A DNA stretch of 64,000 nt from Homalodisca vitripennis (lineage: Eukaryota; Arthropoda; Insecta; Hemiptera; Cicadellidae), in assembly GCF_021130785.1 (NCBI RefSeq), contig NC_060213.1:93674501-93738500 (forward strand), read 5' to 3'. Below the pieces are notes generated by a model. The model did not search any database, was not told the DNA's origin, and saw only the letters and a list, made by a program, of their open reading frames with translations. Of the stretch, positions 26,101-39,540 are shown in pieces. The number at the start of each line of letters is the position of its first letter. The first letter of the stretch is position 1. The position numbers and the translations under genes are program-made.

Positions 26101-29100
26101 TTATTAATTTGTAAGAAAGTATACTATGATGTATAATATAAATACACGTCTTGGCGTTCCTTTGTTAGAGCTTTAAAGTGTAATAAAAATATTTAGTTTT
26201 ACTGAAGAAAAGATAAATTAGAATGCCTAAAGTATTTACTACATATCTTGTTAAGTGGACTAAGATTACCATATTTATATCTCATAGAAGTATCACCATA
26301 GTCTGACATACCATTTGTTAGTTGTCATATTTTGCTGAAAAAACTCTTTAACGATATGAAAAACACATTGATTTTATTTTGTCCTCTCATTTCCGGTGTA
26401 ATAGGACGAGTAATGGTAAGATATTGTTTCGAGTATCAGTATAGGCACACTTTATATTGTGAGGGATTATGAATATCTGGAAAAAGATTAATGTTTAACA
26501 TTTTTATTGTAATATATCGATTTAAGTGTTTCAGCTGTGAACAGTTGGAATTTTATTTTAGAGGAGAAAGATTTTGGAGGATAAGTATTAACCTGTCATG
26601 AAACAGGAAAATAAACTTTCTTCTAAAACTGTGAACTTTAATGCCAAAGTCGGTGATATATAAAGACCTTCAAAACTAAATAAGAAGATATTGGGTTGAT
26701 GCAAGACTTCTCACACTTTTCTAAAATTTTAGTTTAAATTCAAAAAAACCAACAATTATGAATTGTTGCTCCGGGCTATTTACTATTTTCCAAAAAACTT
26801 TCAAAATATGTATTATTCATAAGTCATGTACTCTGTCCTTGTATTTGTTCCTTTTGTCCTAAAATATTTATCACTTTTAATTTACCTCTACAACCAATCC
26901 ATTTGAATTCCTTAAGTTTTTACTCGGACTAGGTTATACTATTATTTGTCAAAACATGGTAATCATCTGGTGGTTTAGATGCAGATTTTATTCTTAAAAC
27001 ATATTATTCATAACACTCACAAACATGTTATTAGATTAACATAATTGTGGTCGCACTGACAATTTAGTGAATGTGAGGATACGGTTAACTTTCCATATAA
27101 CAAAAAAGTCTCATTCTTAGACTTTTAATCTCCCTATTAAAATCATTTTGTATATTTTTAAATTATCCTGGAAATTTTGAATCATACCTTAATTACTTAA
27201 TTATCCTGGTAGCCATGCAAACAGAGTTAGTAAACAATATAAACTTTAACCAGTTCAGTATTATGAGTCGTATAATTAACGATTTGGCGTAATAAACGTT
27301 AGAGCACGTTGGTTCGGTGTTAACGACTAATTGTACCAATATAATTACTAAGTGTGCTTACCTACATGATAGCTCACTGTGTAATACTACCATAAGTTTT
27401 GAAAATATATTTTTTTTATTTATTACCTTTCAACAGGCTTTAGTACTTACAAATCTCTTTGTAAGGGATATGTATGGACACTTAATTCAAATGTCTAAAA
27501 AAAACATGATAATACCGTTCCTGATGAAAAGAAATGTAATATTTTCTTTTTTTATAGTAACATAATATATTAATTTTCAATTTTGTAATGAAGGAAAAGG
27601 TACTAGAATAAATCAATATACAGACATTTTAAGGTATGAAAATAGATTTGAAGATTACAATTGAATGTAAAAAAATTTAAATTCGCAATATATAATATGT
27701 AAAATGTATTAGTATCTTAACTACTTCATATACAATTCCTTCGGATATTATGTCTATAAGCGCTAAATCCAAACATACTTTGGGTAATCAAATAAAAACA
27801 AGCATGGTAAAATAAAATAAATTAGAAGCTACACGCCATTCAAGTAATATAGTTTTGACAAATTAATATAGTATAATTGTGTTACGATTAATATAGACTC
27901 TAACCTATTGAATACTACTGACATCATATGAAGTAGTAATGAACAACCTTCGAACCTCATTTGTTAGAAATATATATATATATATACACACACGAGTAAA
28001 GTAAGATTTAATCATAAGTAACATAGCTATTGTTTCCGTGGCAACAACTTTACATTTGCCAAAAGGTAAAGGCGATGCAATAAAATTCGGGTTCAAATAA
28101 TGTTTATTTTCTATTAAAATTTTATTTCCTTGGTATATTCCTTGATTACCCAACAATGATATATCACTTCAGGTGTTTAGATTGGAAAATCTGAGCCATT
28201 TTGTAAGCAACCAAAAACATATACAGCTGTTATTATATTCCTTTACACTACGTATTAGTTATAGCCTTAGTATTTGAAATGCAATATTTGCCATAATGAA
28301 TACCATAAAAATACTCTATTGAATTTTTCTGCAATATTTATGTATTTGAATAAATACATCTAACGATTTCCCCAAAAATTAAACCATTTGACACTGATGT
28401 AAAGGAACAATGAATTCGAAGTCTGTAGCTTTTGTATTGAAAACACATATGATGTAAAGCGATAAAGTTTTATGATATTTTAGAAATCAAATTAGGCATA
28501 TTTTGCGTATTTGTTTCATTCCTCATGATTTATAGGATTAGACAACAAGCAAAACTGCAAGTATTTCTTAATAAAGGTTTTGTGCTTGTAGAAGAAATTA
28601 GCTAAATTTATAGTAAATATAACTTCATAGTGAATTATTTCAGTATGATATGAAGACAGTTGTCATCCACCCCATGTGATTAGTAAGAATATCACTGGAA
28701 CACGTTTATTTAGGTATTTCTAAGATATAACAGAACAAAATTGAACACATTTGAAACTCATTTATTATAAACAATAATATACAAATAAGGCGTTACTAAC
28801 AATCTTCCCATCACCTATTAAGTTGAATACTGAATTTACTTCGTCGAATAAATACAGTTGAAAAAATAAGAATGAACTTTTATGTTATACATGGTTAATG
28901 AAACGCCTGGAGACCCCTTCGGAATATTATTACATCTAGCACTTGAAAACTAAACCCTGCACACCATTATATCGTGCTATGCAGTACATTTTGGGCATAA
29001 TTACTACTGTGTTCACAAAACCAAAAAATAAAGAATTTTAGGAAAAATTCCAAATTAAAAATGAAGCCCCACCAAGTAACCACTCATTTTAAACGACCTG

Positions 29101-29431
29101 ATAAAATAAAACTAGCAACCCAAATTAAATACCTCTATATTATTCCAGTACAAAATTGAGGCAAATTAAAGAGTTTAGGAGTCATAATTTACAAAATAAG
29201 CAAAACTAATCTTTTATATTATTTTTTCTTTTATAGCACCATTAAAGGAATTCTAATTTTTAATAGATTTAAATTGAAAATGTCACGGAAAATTTACATT
29301 AAAATATTAAAATAAAAAAGTTAAATATTCGTAAATTCCTAAATGCAGGAAAAATACATTCCAAAAGCTATTTCCCTATTTAAGTGTAATCACCTATTTT
29401 ACTATTCTTATATAACTCAGTAAAATAAGGC

Positions 29432-29766
29432 AAAATAAGGATGCAACCTCGGAATGAAAGATAATAAGCTAAAAATTTGCATACGTCTTTATTTTGATGG
29501 TATAAAACTTACCTCAAAAGTCTCATATAATCACGTGTACGCGTCTTTAGATATTTAAGGTCAAAGTTCATGAAAATGAAGTAATTTTATGTACGTTCAA
29601 CCCTTTTTGAGATACAGCGCAAAGAGTAGGGGACCGCTTACCTGTATATATGATAATGCGAGGTCAGCCAGTAGAATACAATATATAAATGAGTTATATT
29701 GTTAATTATTCACTTTCTATTATTATTATTACTTAATATTATTATTATTGTTAGCATTATTATCAT
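29432..29766. repeat. Left terminal inverted repeat
   Basis: The outer end reads AAAATAAGGATGCAACCTCG; the inner end is a TTA/ATT trinucleotide-rich stretch. It is nearly identical to the reverse complement of 30902-31331, except for the missing block at about 29573. Confidence 0.9.
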
Positions 29767-29812
29767 AGCATCAGGCTGGAGTCTGAACTTAAAAAAAACT
29801 TCTGTCATTGTA

Positions 29813-30666
29813 GGCGAAGATATTGATTTGCTAGTTATCTTGATAGGACGTGCTCAATCGCGCCAACAAGACATTAAAAAATGGGTTAGGGTAATGTGGA
29901 GACAAAACTGTATTCATCGAAAAGTTTTGATAAATACCCTCATTTTAAGAAACACATATTATTTTTACACTCATTTAGTGGATGTGATACGACTTCTGCG
30001 CTTTATAAAAAAGGTAAAATATCGTTCATTAAAATGTTCGAAAAAAATCACGATTTAAATCAATCAGCTGAACTTTTTAAACAAAAAAACTGCTCTGTAC
30101 AAGAATTATTTGAAAATGAAGTACGTATTTTCTTAGCAACGTATAATGCTCCGAAATCAGAAGACGATATAGACTCTTTTCGATACACCCAGTTCATAAA
30201 ATCAACAAGACTCAACAAACCAGTGCAGTTATCAAGTCTTCCTCCTTCAAGTACAGCAGCTCGTCAGCATATCCTTCGTGTCTATTATCAGACCCAAATT
30301 TGGTTGGGAAATGATTTAGAACCCCAGGAATTCGGCTGGGTACTGCAAAATGAACTCTTGGAACCAATAACAACATTATTACCACCAGCACCAGAAGAAC
30401 TGCTGAATACAATATTTTGCAATTGGAAGAAAGGTTGTGGTTCTAATTGCGGATGCAGGAAATCAGGATTGCGATGCACTTTAATTTGTGGGAAGTGTAA
30501 TGGACAATCATGCCTCATCGCTTCATCAACTTCAGATGGTTTCAATGAAGAAAGTGAATATGCACATGATATTCTTGAATCTTTCTATTCTGATAATTTA
30601 GTAAATGAGAATGATGATAATGAATTCGATATTGAACAGCCAGTGGAAGAAGAAGAAGAAGGATGA
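29813..30666 (+). pseudogene. CXC-domain protein with GEDIDLLV and GCDTTSA motifs
   Basis: Coding begins at the inner edge of the left TIR with GEDIDLLVILIGRA, directly after a splice-acceptor-like TTCTGTCATTGTAG. A frame change at about 29885-29900 leads into the 256-residue open frame at 29896-30666. That frame has LHSFSGCDTTSALYKKGK near residue 25, a HILRVYYQTQIW stretch, and a cysteine-rich segment spaced C-x5-C-x3-C-x-C-x6-C-x3-C-x2-C-x4-C (CXC/tesmin-like), ending in an acidic tail and TGA. Many invertebrate genomes carry uncharacterised proteins with this architecture. The DxDxLV plus GCDxxxxxxxKGK pairing recalls the FEN1/XPG nuclease fold (my inference). The N-terminus is missing, so it is probably a fragment. 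Confidence 0.7.
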
Positions 30667-30742
30667 ACAAGAAGAAAATTATAAAAAAATATTAATCATT
30701 AATAATGAAAACAAGTATTTTATACATCCTGTTTATTGGATC

Positions 30743-30748
30743 AATAAA
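30743..30748 (+). promoter_or_regulatory. Polyadenylation signal of the CXC gene
   Basis: AATAAA 77 bases after the stop codon and before the right inverted repeat, so the gene would end its transcript inside the element. Confidence 0.55.
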
Positions 30749-30901
30749 TAAATACATAATTAAACTTCATTTGAAATATTTCTTTTAATATTGTATGTTT
30801 GGTAAAATAAAATAAGTATTATTTAGAGAATGTATAATTCATATTTAATATCTATAAATATGGTATATTAAATAATAAATAATAATAACAATTTAATAAT
30901 A

Positions 30902-31331
30902 ATGATAATAATGCTAACAATAATAATAATATTAAGTAATAATAATAATAGGAAGTGAATAATTAACAATATAACTCATTTATTTATTGTATTCTACTGG
31001 CTGACCTCGCATTATCGTATATACAGGTAAGCGGTCCCCTACTCTTTGCGCTGTATCTCAAAAAGGGTTGAACGTACATAAAATTATTTCAGACAAAAGT
31101 TGAAGAGAATTTCCCGTTCTACAATTTCACTAACCACCTTCAAAGTCATTTAGCGTAAGGGAAACGAGATATTTGCAAAAAACTGATTTTCATGAACTTT
31201 GACCTTAAATATCTAAAGACGCGTACACGTGATTATATGAGACTTTTGAGGTAAGTTTTATACCATCAAAATAAAGACGTATGCAAATTTTTAGCTTATT
31301 ATCTTTCATTCCGAGGTTGCATCCTTATTTT
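30902..31331. repeat. Right terminal inverted repeat
   Basis: Inverted partner of 29432-29766. It contains a block at about 31089-31196 that the left arm lacks; the arms rejoin at a GAAAAT/GAAATAATTTT microhomology. Confidence 0.9.
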
Positions 31332-31344
31332 ACCGGACTAATAA

Positions 31345-34116
31345 GAGGTTTATAAATCTGTAATCGATACAATTTTTAAAACATCTGGAAACTGTAAACA
31401 TGACTTGTTTATTTACTCTAGTAGTAACTGTGATGAAAATATTGAATCCAATTACTGTTTTAAATCAAATAAGCTGTACAACTATAGATGTTTTATAATA
31501 AAACAGATGTTTTTAGTTTCATTAATGCATTACATATCAATTACAATCAGCCAGCAAGAATTGTGGTGAGCAATATAAAACCAACGTTTATAAGGTAACT
31601 CCTTAAAATAATTATGATTTTGCAAGCATATATTTAGGCTGTCTTTTGAAAGTACATAAATATATCATTTAGACTTTAAATTCTAATCTAGTTTAAAAGC
31701 GTATATTTTCGGAGCCAGCATTCCACTCAGAATATTACGGATGCAGTAAACATTTCGTATTTTTCGAATTCACTTAAATCGTTAACATATTAGTGCTAAA
31801 TGTCTCTTATATACGTTAAACTGTTTGCGAGGTAATGTGTGGAGAACCCTCTGAAAGGGTACCTATAAACAAACAAAGACATGTTTTTTCGGATTCACTC
31901 ACAATATTTACGTGTAATGTTATTTCATAAAAGAAAATTACAAAAGCGTAATTTGTTGGCCACCCGGACGCAGCCTTTGTTCTTTGTACCTGTATGAGTG
32001 TTTTGGCAATACGAATAACCTATATAGTATATCATATACTCTCTCTTCCCACTCGCTGTTCTATCATGAAATTTCTGTAGTTTATTCCATGGAGTATATC
32101 GATATTGATATACTAAATCAGAATTATATGCCATACCAGTGAAGAATAAAGATTACAATTTAACAGTTAATTAACGACACTCCCGTATCCATTGTTGAAT
32201 TTAGAGCTTAAATCGGATGTTACAGGGATATCCTTTTCACGGTACTGTTGAATAAATGTTTATGTTTTATAATAAACACAATATACATTCAATACATCCG
32301 TATTAAACACATCTTTAGAATAGTAATACGAGAAATTATTTGTGTAATAACACACAATTTTCTAAAATTAGAATGTTTTTTATAGCTAAGTATTTTTTAG
32401 AAAGTACATTTAACGACAGAAAGAAATATTTGAAACCATCAATCACTTTGGTGTATGGGAAAAGACCGTATATCGTACTTCTAGATACATGATAACTGGA
32501 AGGGATGGAAGGAAATGAGTTTTAGATTGGGCACACACTTCCTCCACAAAGGGCAAAGTAATCGCTTGATATTGATCTGCTACATTGCCTGGCAACCTGT
32601 ACCCTTGCTCAATTAGCAAACTTCGAGTATTTCCTTAAATATCTGTTTCAAAATGTATTACAAAATAATTGGACAGTCATAACTTAGATAATAACTTAAC
32701 GTGTAGTGTAATTGCAAATTGCCAATTTTAAGTAAAGCTTTTTACTATTTTTACTTAAACTGAATATATATTCATAGTTCACAATAAAATGTTGAAATTA
32801 GGTGAATACAAATATTCTTTATGTGAATGGACATATGTAGGAATTATTTGACCACGTCTAGTGGTCTTAATGCAAGTAGACGAAGAGATAGGCGATGGAA
32901 ATTTGTAGCCTACTATATGGACCGTTTGAAGGTCAAGTACGTAGCTACTGATTTGGATTTCAGCACACGATCCTAATACACGGTAACTTGTTTATCCTGT
33001 TCAAGTTCTAACAACTTTTCTCCTTCAACTATGAGTTCTCACTCTGTATTAGTTTCAAGACGATATGTATTCACACGCCATACGTATCATATTGGTTAGT
33101 ACATACGTCAAGAAACATATCATCTGTTCTTCTATTGTGTTATATCTCTATTGTAAGTAACTGAGAACATATAGCCTCCTCTAAATTTTTAAGCATTTCA
33201 TTTTAAATGTTTTTGAAAGTTTTGAACATATGGAAAATAATGTATTTAAAAATCCCTCAAAAAAATATGATATTTAGAGTTTAATTTGTCTTTGTTTGAT
33301 ATTAAATTTGGATTGATTAAAATTTTCACAATCTATGTAATCAAAATTTCTATACGCAAAATCACTGTTATAAAAGTTAATAAGATCTTTTAAAACCGAT
33401 TACATTTTTGTAAGATGACATATTTTTAATACTATTACTTATTTCTTTTAAAAAAATTCTCTAGAAGTTTGAGGATACTTCTCAGTTATATGTTTGTTGT
33501 TGAAAGAGATATATTAAGTGAATTGTGTTTATTTTATTTTATCAATTAAAATTTTTAAATACAAGATTTACTTTATATTGTTACGTGGGAAGTTACGTAA
33601 TACACATTTTTGTATTCTATAATTAAGTGCACTATTTTTTTCTTACAAGTGAAATAAAACCAGAAGTACTTGGTTTAATAATTTCGAATGGTTATACATA
33701 TAGAACAACGTGAATTTATACTGTTATTTCGTACCCTCACATTAGTTTTGGACACTAGGTTAAATTTTAGCAAATATAACACATAGGTACACAATTTTAT
33801 AAAGAATTATAGGCGGATCTTGGGAACATAACCTCTATCCACAATATAAAATGTGGGTAAAATATAGTGTAGCAGATATTAAGTATTAAGGAGATATAGT
33901 GCAGTATTTATTTATAGCACGTGTATGTGAATTAACTGAATTGGAACGCTGTGTTATTAAACAAGACCGAGGTACCTTGTCTAAAATTCTAATAACGTAA
34001 AGAACCATTGCTAATTGGAAACCCTTTAAAAACATATCTTAGACCATTGTAAAAATGAACATAATCATGAAATATATATTTATTGGCTGATGATCATTAA
34101 ACATTAAACCCTCTTT
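31345..34116. other. Non-coding stretch
   Basis: No supported gene. Most of it aligns with 5300-5760, 8010-8650, 10690-10880 and 11170-11660 of the left copy. It includes GGAAATGAG repeat copy 2 at 32485-32640. Confidence 0.45.
32485..32640. repeat. GGAAATGAG repeat, copy 2
   Basis: Segmental-duplication partner of 8480-8640; the two are alike over about 155 bases and flanked by matching sequence. Confidence 0.75.
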
Positions 34117-35322
34117 GTCAATCGGAATCAAATATTAAATAGCAATTGAGCCCACATTGCGTAAATGCTCGCGTGTCACACTCTCTGGAATGGTAGTCAG
34201 TTTATAACTCCAAGGTTAATCATGGATAGCTTTGATGAAATGGGTCCTGTGTCAAGCGGGAGCAAATATTAAAAAGCAATTGAGTCCACATTGCGTAAAT
34301 GGGCGCATCGTCATACTCTCTGGAATAGTAGTCAGTTTATAACTCCAAGGTTAATGAAGGGTAGCTTTGATCAAATAGGTCGTGTGTCAAGCGGGAGCAA
34401 ATATTAAAAAGCATTTGAATCCACATTGCGTAAATGTTTGCGTGTCACACTCTCTGGAATGGTAGTCAGTTTACAGCTCCAAGGTTAATCATGGGTAGGT
34501 TAGATCAAATGCGTCCTGTGTCAAGCGGGAGAAAATATTAAATAGCAATTGAGTTCTTCATTGCGTAAATGGGCATGTCACACTTTCTGGAATGGTAGTC
34601 AGTTTACAGCTCCAAGGTAAATCATAGGTAGCTTTGATCAAATGGATCCTGTGTCAAGCAGGAGCAAATATTGAAAATCAATTGAGTCCACATTGCGTAA
34701 ATGCTCGCGTGTCACACGTTCTGGAATAGTAGTCAGTGTATAGCTCCAAGGATAATCATGGGTAGCTTTGATCAAATGGAACCTGTGTCAAGCTGGAGCA
34801 AATATTAAAAAGCAATTGAGTCTACATTGCGTAAATGGTCGCGTGTCACACTCTCTGGAATGGTAGCCAGTCTACAGCTCCAAGGTAAATCATAGGTAGC
34901 TTTGATCAAATGGATCCTGTGTCAAGCGGGAGCAAATATTGAAAATCAATTGAGTCCACATTGCGTAAATGGTCGCGTGTCACACTCTCTGGAATGTTAG
35001 TCAGTTTATAGCTCTAAGGTTAACCGTGGGTAGCTTTGATCAAATGGGACCTGTGTCAAGCGGGAGCAAATATTAAAAAGCAATTGAGTCCACATTGCGT
35101 GAATTCTCGCGTGTCACAGTCTCTGGAATGGTAGTCAGTTTATAGTTCCAAGGTTAATCATGGGTAGCTTTGATTAAATGGGACCTGTGTCAAGCGGGAG
35201 CAAATATTAAAAAGCAATTGAGTCCACATTGCGTAAATGGTCGCGTGTCACACTCTTTGGAATGGTAGTCAGTTTATAGCTTCAAGGTTAATCATGGGTA
35301 GCTTTGATAAAATGTGATTATA
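34117..35322. repeat. 134-bp satellite array, nine units
   Basis: GTCAAGCGGGAGCAAATATT or a near variant recurs at 34117, 34251, 34385, 34520, 34653, 34787, 34921, 35055 and 35189, giving periods of 133-135 bp. Each unit also carries CACATTGCGTAAATG, GTGTCACACTCTCTGGAAT and GGTAGCTTTGATCAAATG. Units differ by a few substitutions. The flanks match the single-copy site at 11666-11797. Confidence 0.95.
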
Positions 35323-36674
<1,352 letters not shown>

Positions 36675-37299
36675 TTTATTTTAATTAATTTTGTATGCTT
36701 TCATGTAATATTACTTTCCTACAAGTAAGTACCATCTATCTATTTGCCTATCCTTCCAGTAAAGCTGTCCTGATCAATAAAATTAAGGCAATGCGGTTTT
36801 TTGTGAGAGAAACTTGATGATGATGTAGCGTCACAGATTGCTTGGAGGAGATAAGATGGTAACACGAAGAATCCGCAGCGGAACCATTCGGGCGCTGGGG
36901 GAAAGGGAGGTTCTCCTTTATGGACAGTAATACCTTAGTCGAGTCCTCAACATAGCTATACCCACACTAGCCCAAAAATCAATCTCTAATCAATAGCATC
37001 AGCCGTTGTCTATTGTCCTCATTAATACCACACAGAACGGTACAAGTCACAGAAGGACAGCAGACAACACTCAACGGTCCTCTGACAGTATCTGACTATG
37101 GAAGCTGTGATGGTGACCTGGTTGGAACTATAATTTTTAGAAATATAAAATTATACTACAAATATTACTGACAAATAGGCCCCTGTCTGAGGTAATATTC
37201 AGTACAAAAATAGCTGCAAACAACATCAATTAACTGTTTTACACCCAAGTGCCCAAGCCGCCACCAATAAAATAGCTATTCTGACAATAATGTGCCTAG
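36675..37299. other. Stretch before non-LTR element 3, possibly its 5' UTR
   Basis: The part at 36830-37130 has higher GC content than its surroundings and no open frame of note. It leads directly into the endonuclease remnant, so it may be retroelement 5' UTR. No gene is supported. Confidence 0.35.
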
Positions 37300-39540
37300 A
37301 AATTAAATCATATTTACAGATAATTTATGGACATCACTTAAGTACAAAGAGCCTTACTTGATTCATAATAACTTCAAAATTAAGTTCCATCCAGTTCAAA
37401 ATCGTAAGCACACTAAAGAAGGTGGCGTTGCCCTGTTTGTAAAATATAACGTTAGGTTTTGCAATAATTTCATTCCGTTATGGGAGAAAATATTATGTGA
37501 CTTTGCTTTCATAAATCTAAATAAAATTTTTAAAATTTGTATAGATCCACTGAAAGAGATTTTGAAATATTTATTCAGTCTTTTTTCCCTTGAAGGAGGA
37601 AATGTACAATAATGGGCAAACAAACATAGACGATTTGAAAGGTTAAGATTAGAAATCTATAAAATGTTAGTATCTGCTGAAAACTATCGGTCTGCACTGG
37701 TCCGTTAACAAGACAACGCGCATTACGGTAACTTCTGCCTGCAGTGATAAGTTTATCACAAAACATCAGTCGCGGCAATATTGCTCATTGACACAGCCAT
37801 CACTGACCACGATGCGAAGCCAGTCACTTTATCGGAATGTTCCCTTCCTACTCACCCCCTCAGAATGTCATCAGTCGATTCGCTAGTCCAGCCAGATTAC
37901 GGCCCTTTGTAAGTTATTAGATCATGATAAGTGGAAGTGTCTCAGACCATTGAAAACGACTCAGACCTTCAACAAAATACCCATTAATTACTTAATCAAA
38001 AATCAGTTACATGAATAAATAATTGTATACACATCATGTGTTCCATTACGGGAGTTTTAAAGAATAAAAAAAAGCATTTTCAAAACTAAAAATATTAAAC
38101 AGTATAGACATAATTTAAAAAATATAGAAACATTGTTTTATAATACATGACTCAAAGGCATCTGATGTAAAAAATGTTAAAACTCAGAAAATCTTTCAAA
38201 TAGGCCTATTAATTAACTTATAAAAATATAGTTCACGTTTACCTTAAAATTTTAGGATATAATGAAAAAAATCCTTGTATGGTTGCAAATGAACTTAATG
38301 ATGTTTTTGTTAATCTTGCTGAAAATAGTACATACGCGTATTCATCAGTTTATCAAACTAAAGTAGGATAATATAATACAATGGAATCAATAAAATTGGC
38401 TCCTTATCTGAGGAGGATGTGGTGACAGCTTTCAGGAACATGAAACGTAAATATGTATCTATCGACATCTACGGAATATCAATGTTTCATATTAAACAGT
38501 GTTTCCTCAAAAATCTTCGGACTCTTAGCAAAAACTATTATTTATTCTTTCGAAAGTGGGTAGCTTCCTAATAGCCTAAAAAGATCAAAATGTCCCTTGT
38601 ATTGATGTAAAATAATTCTTTAGCTATAAAAGAATGTTTAAAAGATGTTAAACTGTGTTTATCCCTCAGGAGAAAATTTTAGTCAAGTACTCTTTTATGT
38701 ATGTAAATAACATAAAGTCTTCAACAATTTCCGATGCAAGTATTCAATATACGGATGACACTACTCTCTGTTTAAAAGACAGTTGTAACATAGCCTTAGA
38801 AAAGTAATGCTTTGAAAGGTCAAATTCCTGCTTACAATTTTTATCGTAAATGAGTATGCGTACTTACTACTGAAAACCTTTTTTTACTTAAAACTTTTTT
38901 TAAATAAATTCTAAAAATATTAAGGTTTATCTTTAGTATTAAAAGTAGCAGTAATCCATGATGTCAATGAGAGAAAATTCATGATATTGAATTAAATTGT
39001 AGATAGTAATTGAAATAATTTTATAGCTTACTAGATTATTGCTTACTTGGGTTCCTCATGTCGATATTGACTGTAGGAAAATATCCTCAGACATTTTTGT
39101 GTTAAGAAACTTATCGGAATGTTTTGACGAAGGTACGTTAAAAATGGCATATTACTGCTTCATATGCTTAAAATGTTTTTATATCATACTCTGTGTGGTG
39201 GATCTTCACATCGCAATCTGTCCAGACGTTTAGTGTTGCCAAATAACGCAATCAGAATAACTATTACACTTGGTTTCAAAGATTCATGTAAAGAGAATTT
39301 TAAACGACATAATGCTTACGCTCCCATCCTTCTAAATTTACCAGACTGTTTTGTACTGTCGGTATAAATGTAAACTTACACGTAACAGAGAATTGCATGG
39401 GTATAACGCTAAAGGGAGGTTTGTGTTAGGAGCAGCACAGCACAGGATATGAGCTCCATGAGTTCGGAGCCTAATTGATCTACTTGCTCCCCCTCAGTAT
39501 ACGTAAGAATCACCGTTAAACACAGGTAAAAAAGAACCAT
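37300..39540 (+). mobile_element. Heavily decayed non-LTR retrotransposon 3
   Basis: Remains of a near full-length ORF2 in collinear order but with stops and frame changes throughout: endonuclease (KEGGVALFVKYNVRF at about 37415), endonuclease end (ITDHDAKP at about 37800), RT entry (LSEEDVVTAFRNMK at about 38405 and DIYGIS), the RT active site in the altered form YTDDTTLCL (about 38750), then PHVDIDCRKISSDIFVLRNL and TLKMAYY (39057-39160), and a C-terminal ITLGFKDSCKENFK (about 39260). The usual FADD has become YTDD. The short open frames at 37358, 39039 and 39164 are pieces of this one gene. Confidence 0.8.

Larger units (their letters stand above)
22441..27169. other. Non-coding stretch between the two duplicated tracts
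   Basis: No gene supported. It contains an imperfect direct repeat (24004-24140), a third GGAAATGAG repeat copy (24690-24840) and dispersed-repeat copy B (25928-26100). I see nothing else with structure. Confidence 0.4.
29432..31331 (+). mobile_element. 1.9-kb element with long terminal inverted repeats carrying a CXC-protein gene
   Basis: The left end (29432-29766, 335 bp) and the right end (30902-31331, 430 bp) are inverted copies with only scattered differences. The right arm has about 107 extra bases (roughly 31089-31196) that are missing from the left. The arms enclose 1.13 kb holding one protein gene and an AATAAA at 30743. The left copy of the segmental duplication has no insertion at the matching place (about 5280). 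No target-site duplication is obvious. The long TIRs suggest a DNA transposon or foldback-type element, but no known transposase is present. Confidence 0.8.

Noticed and set aside
34117..35322. CRISPR-like array
   Set aside because: Units are contiguous 134-bp tandem repeats without unique spacers, in an animal genome.
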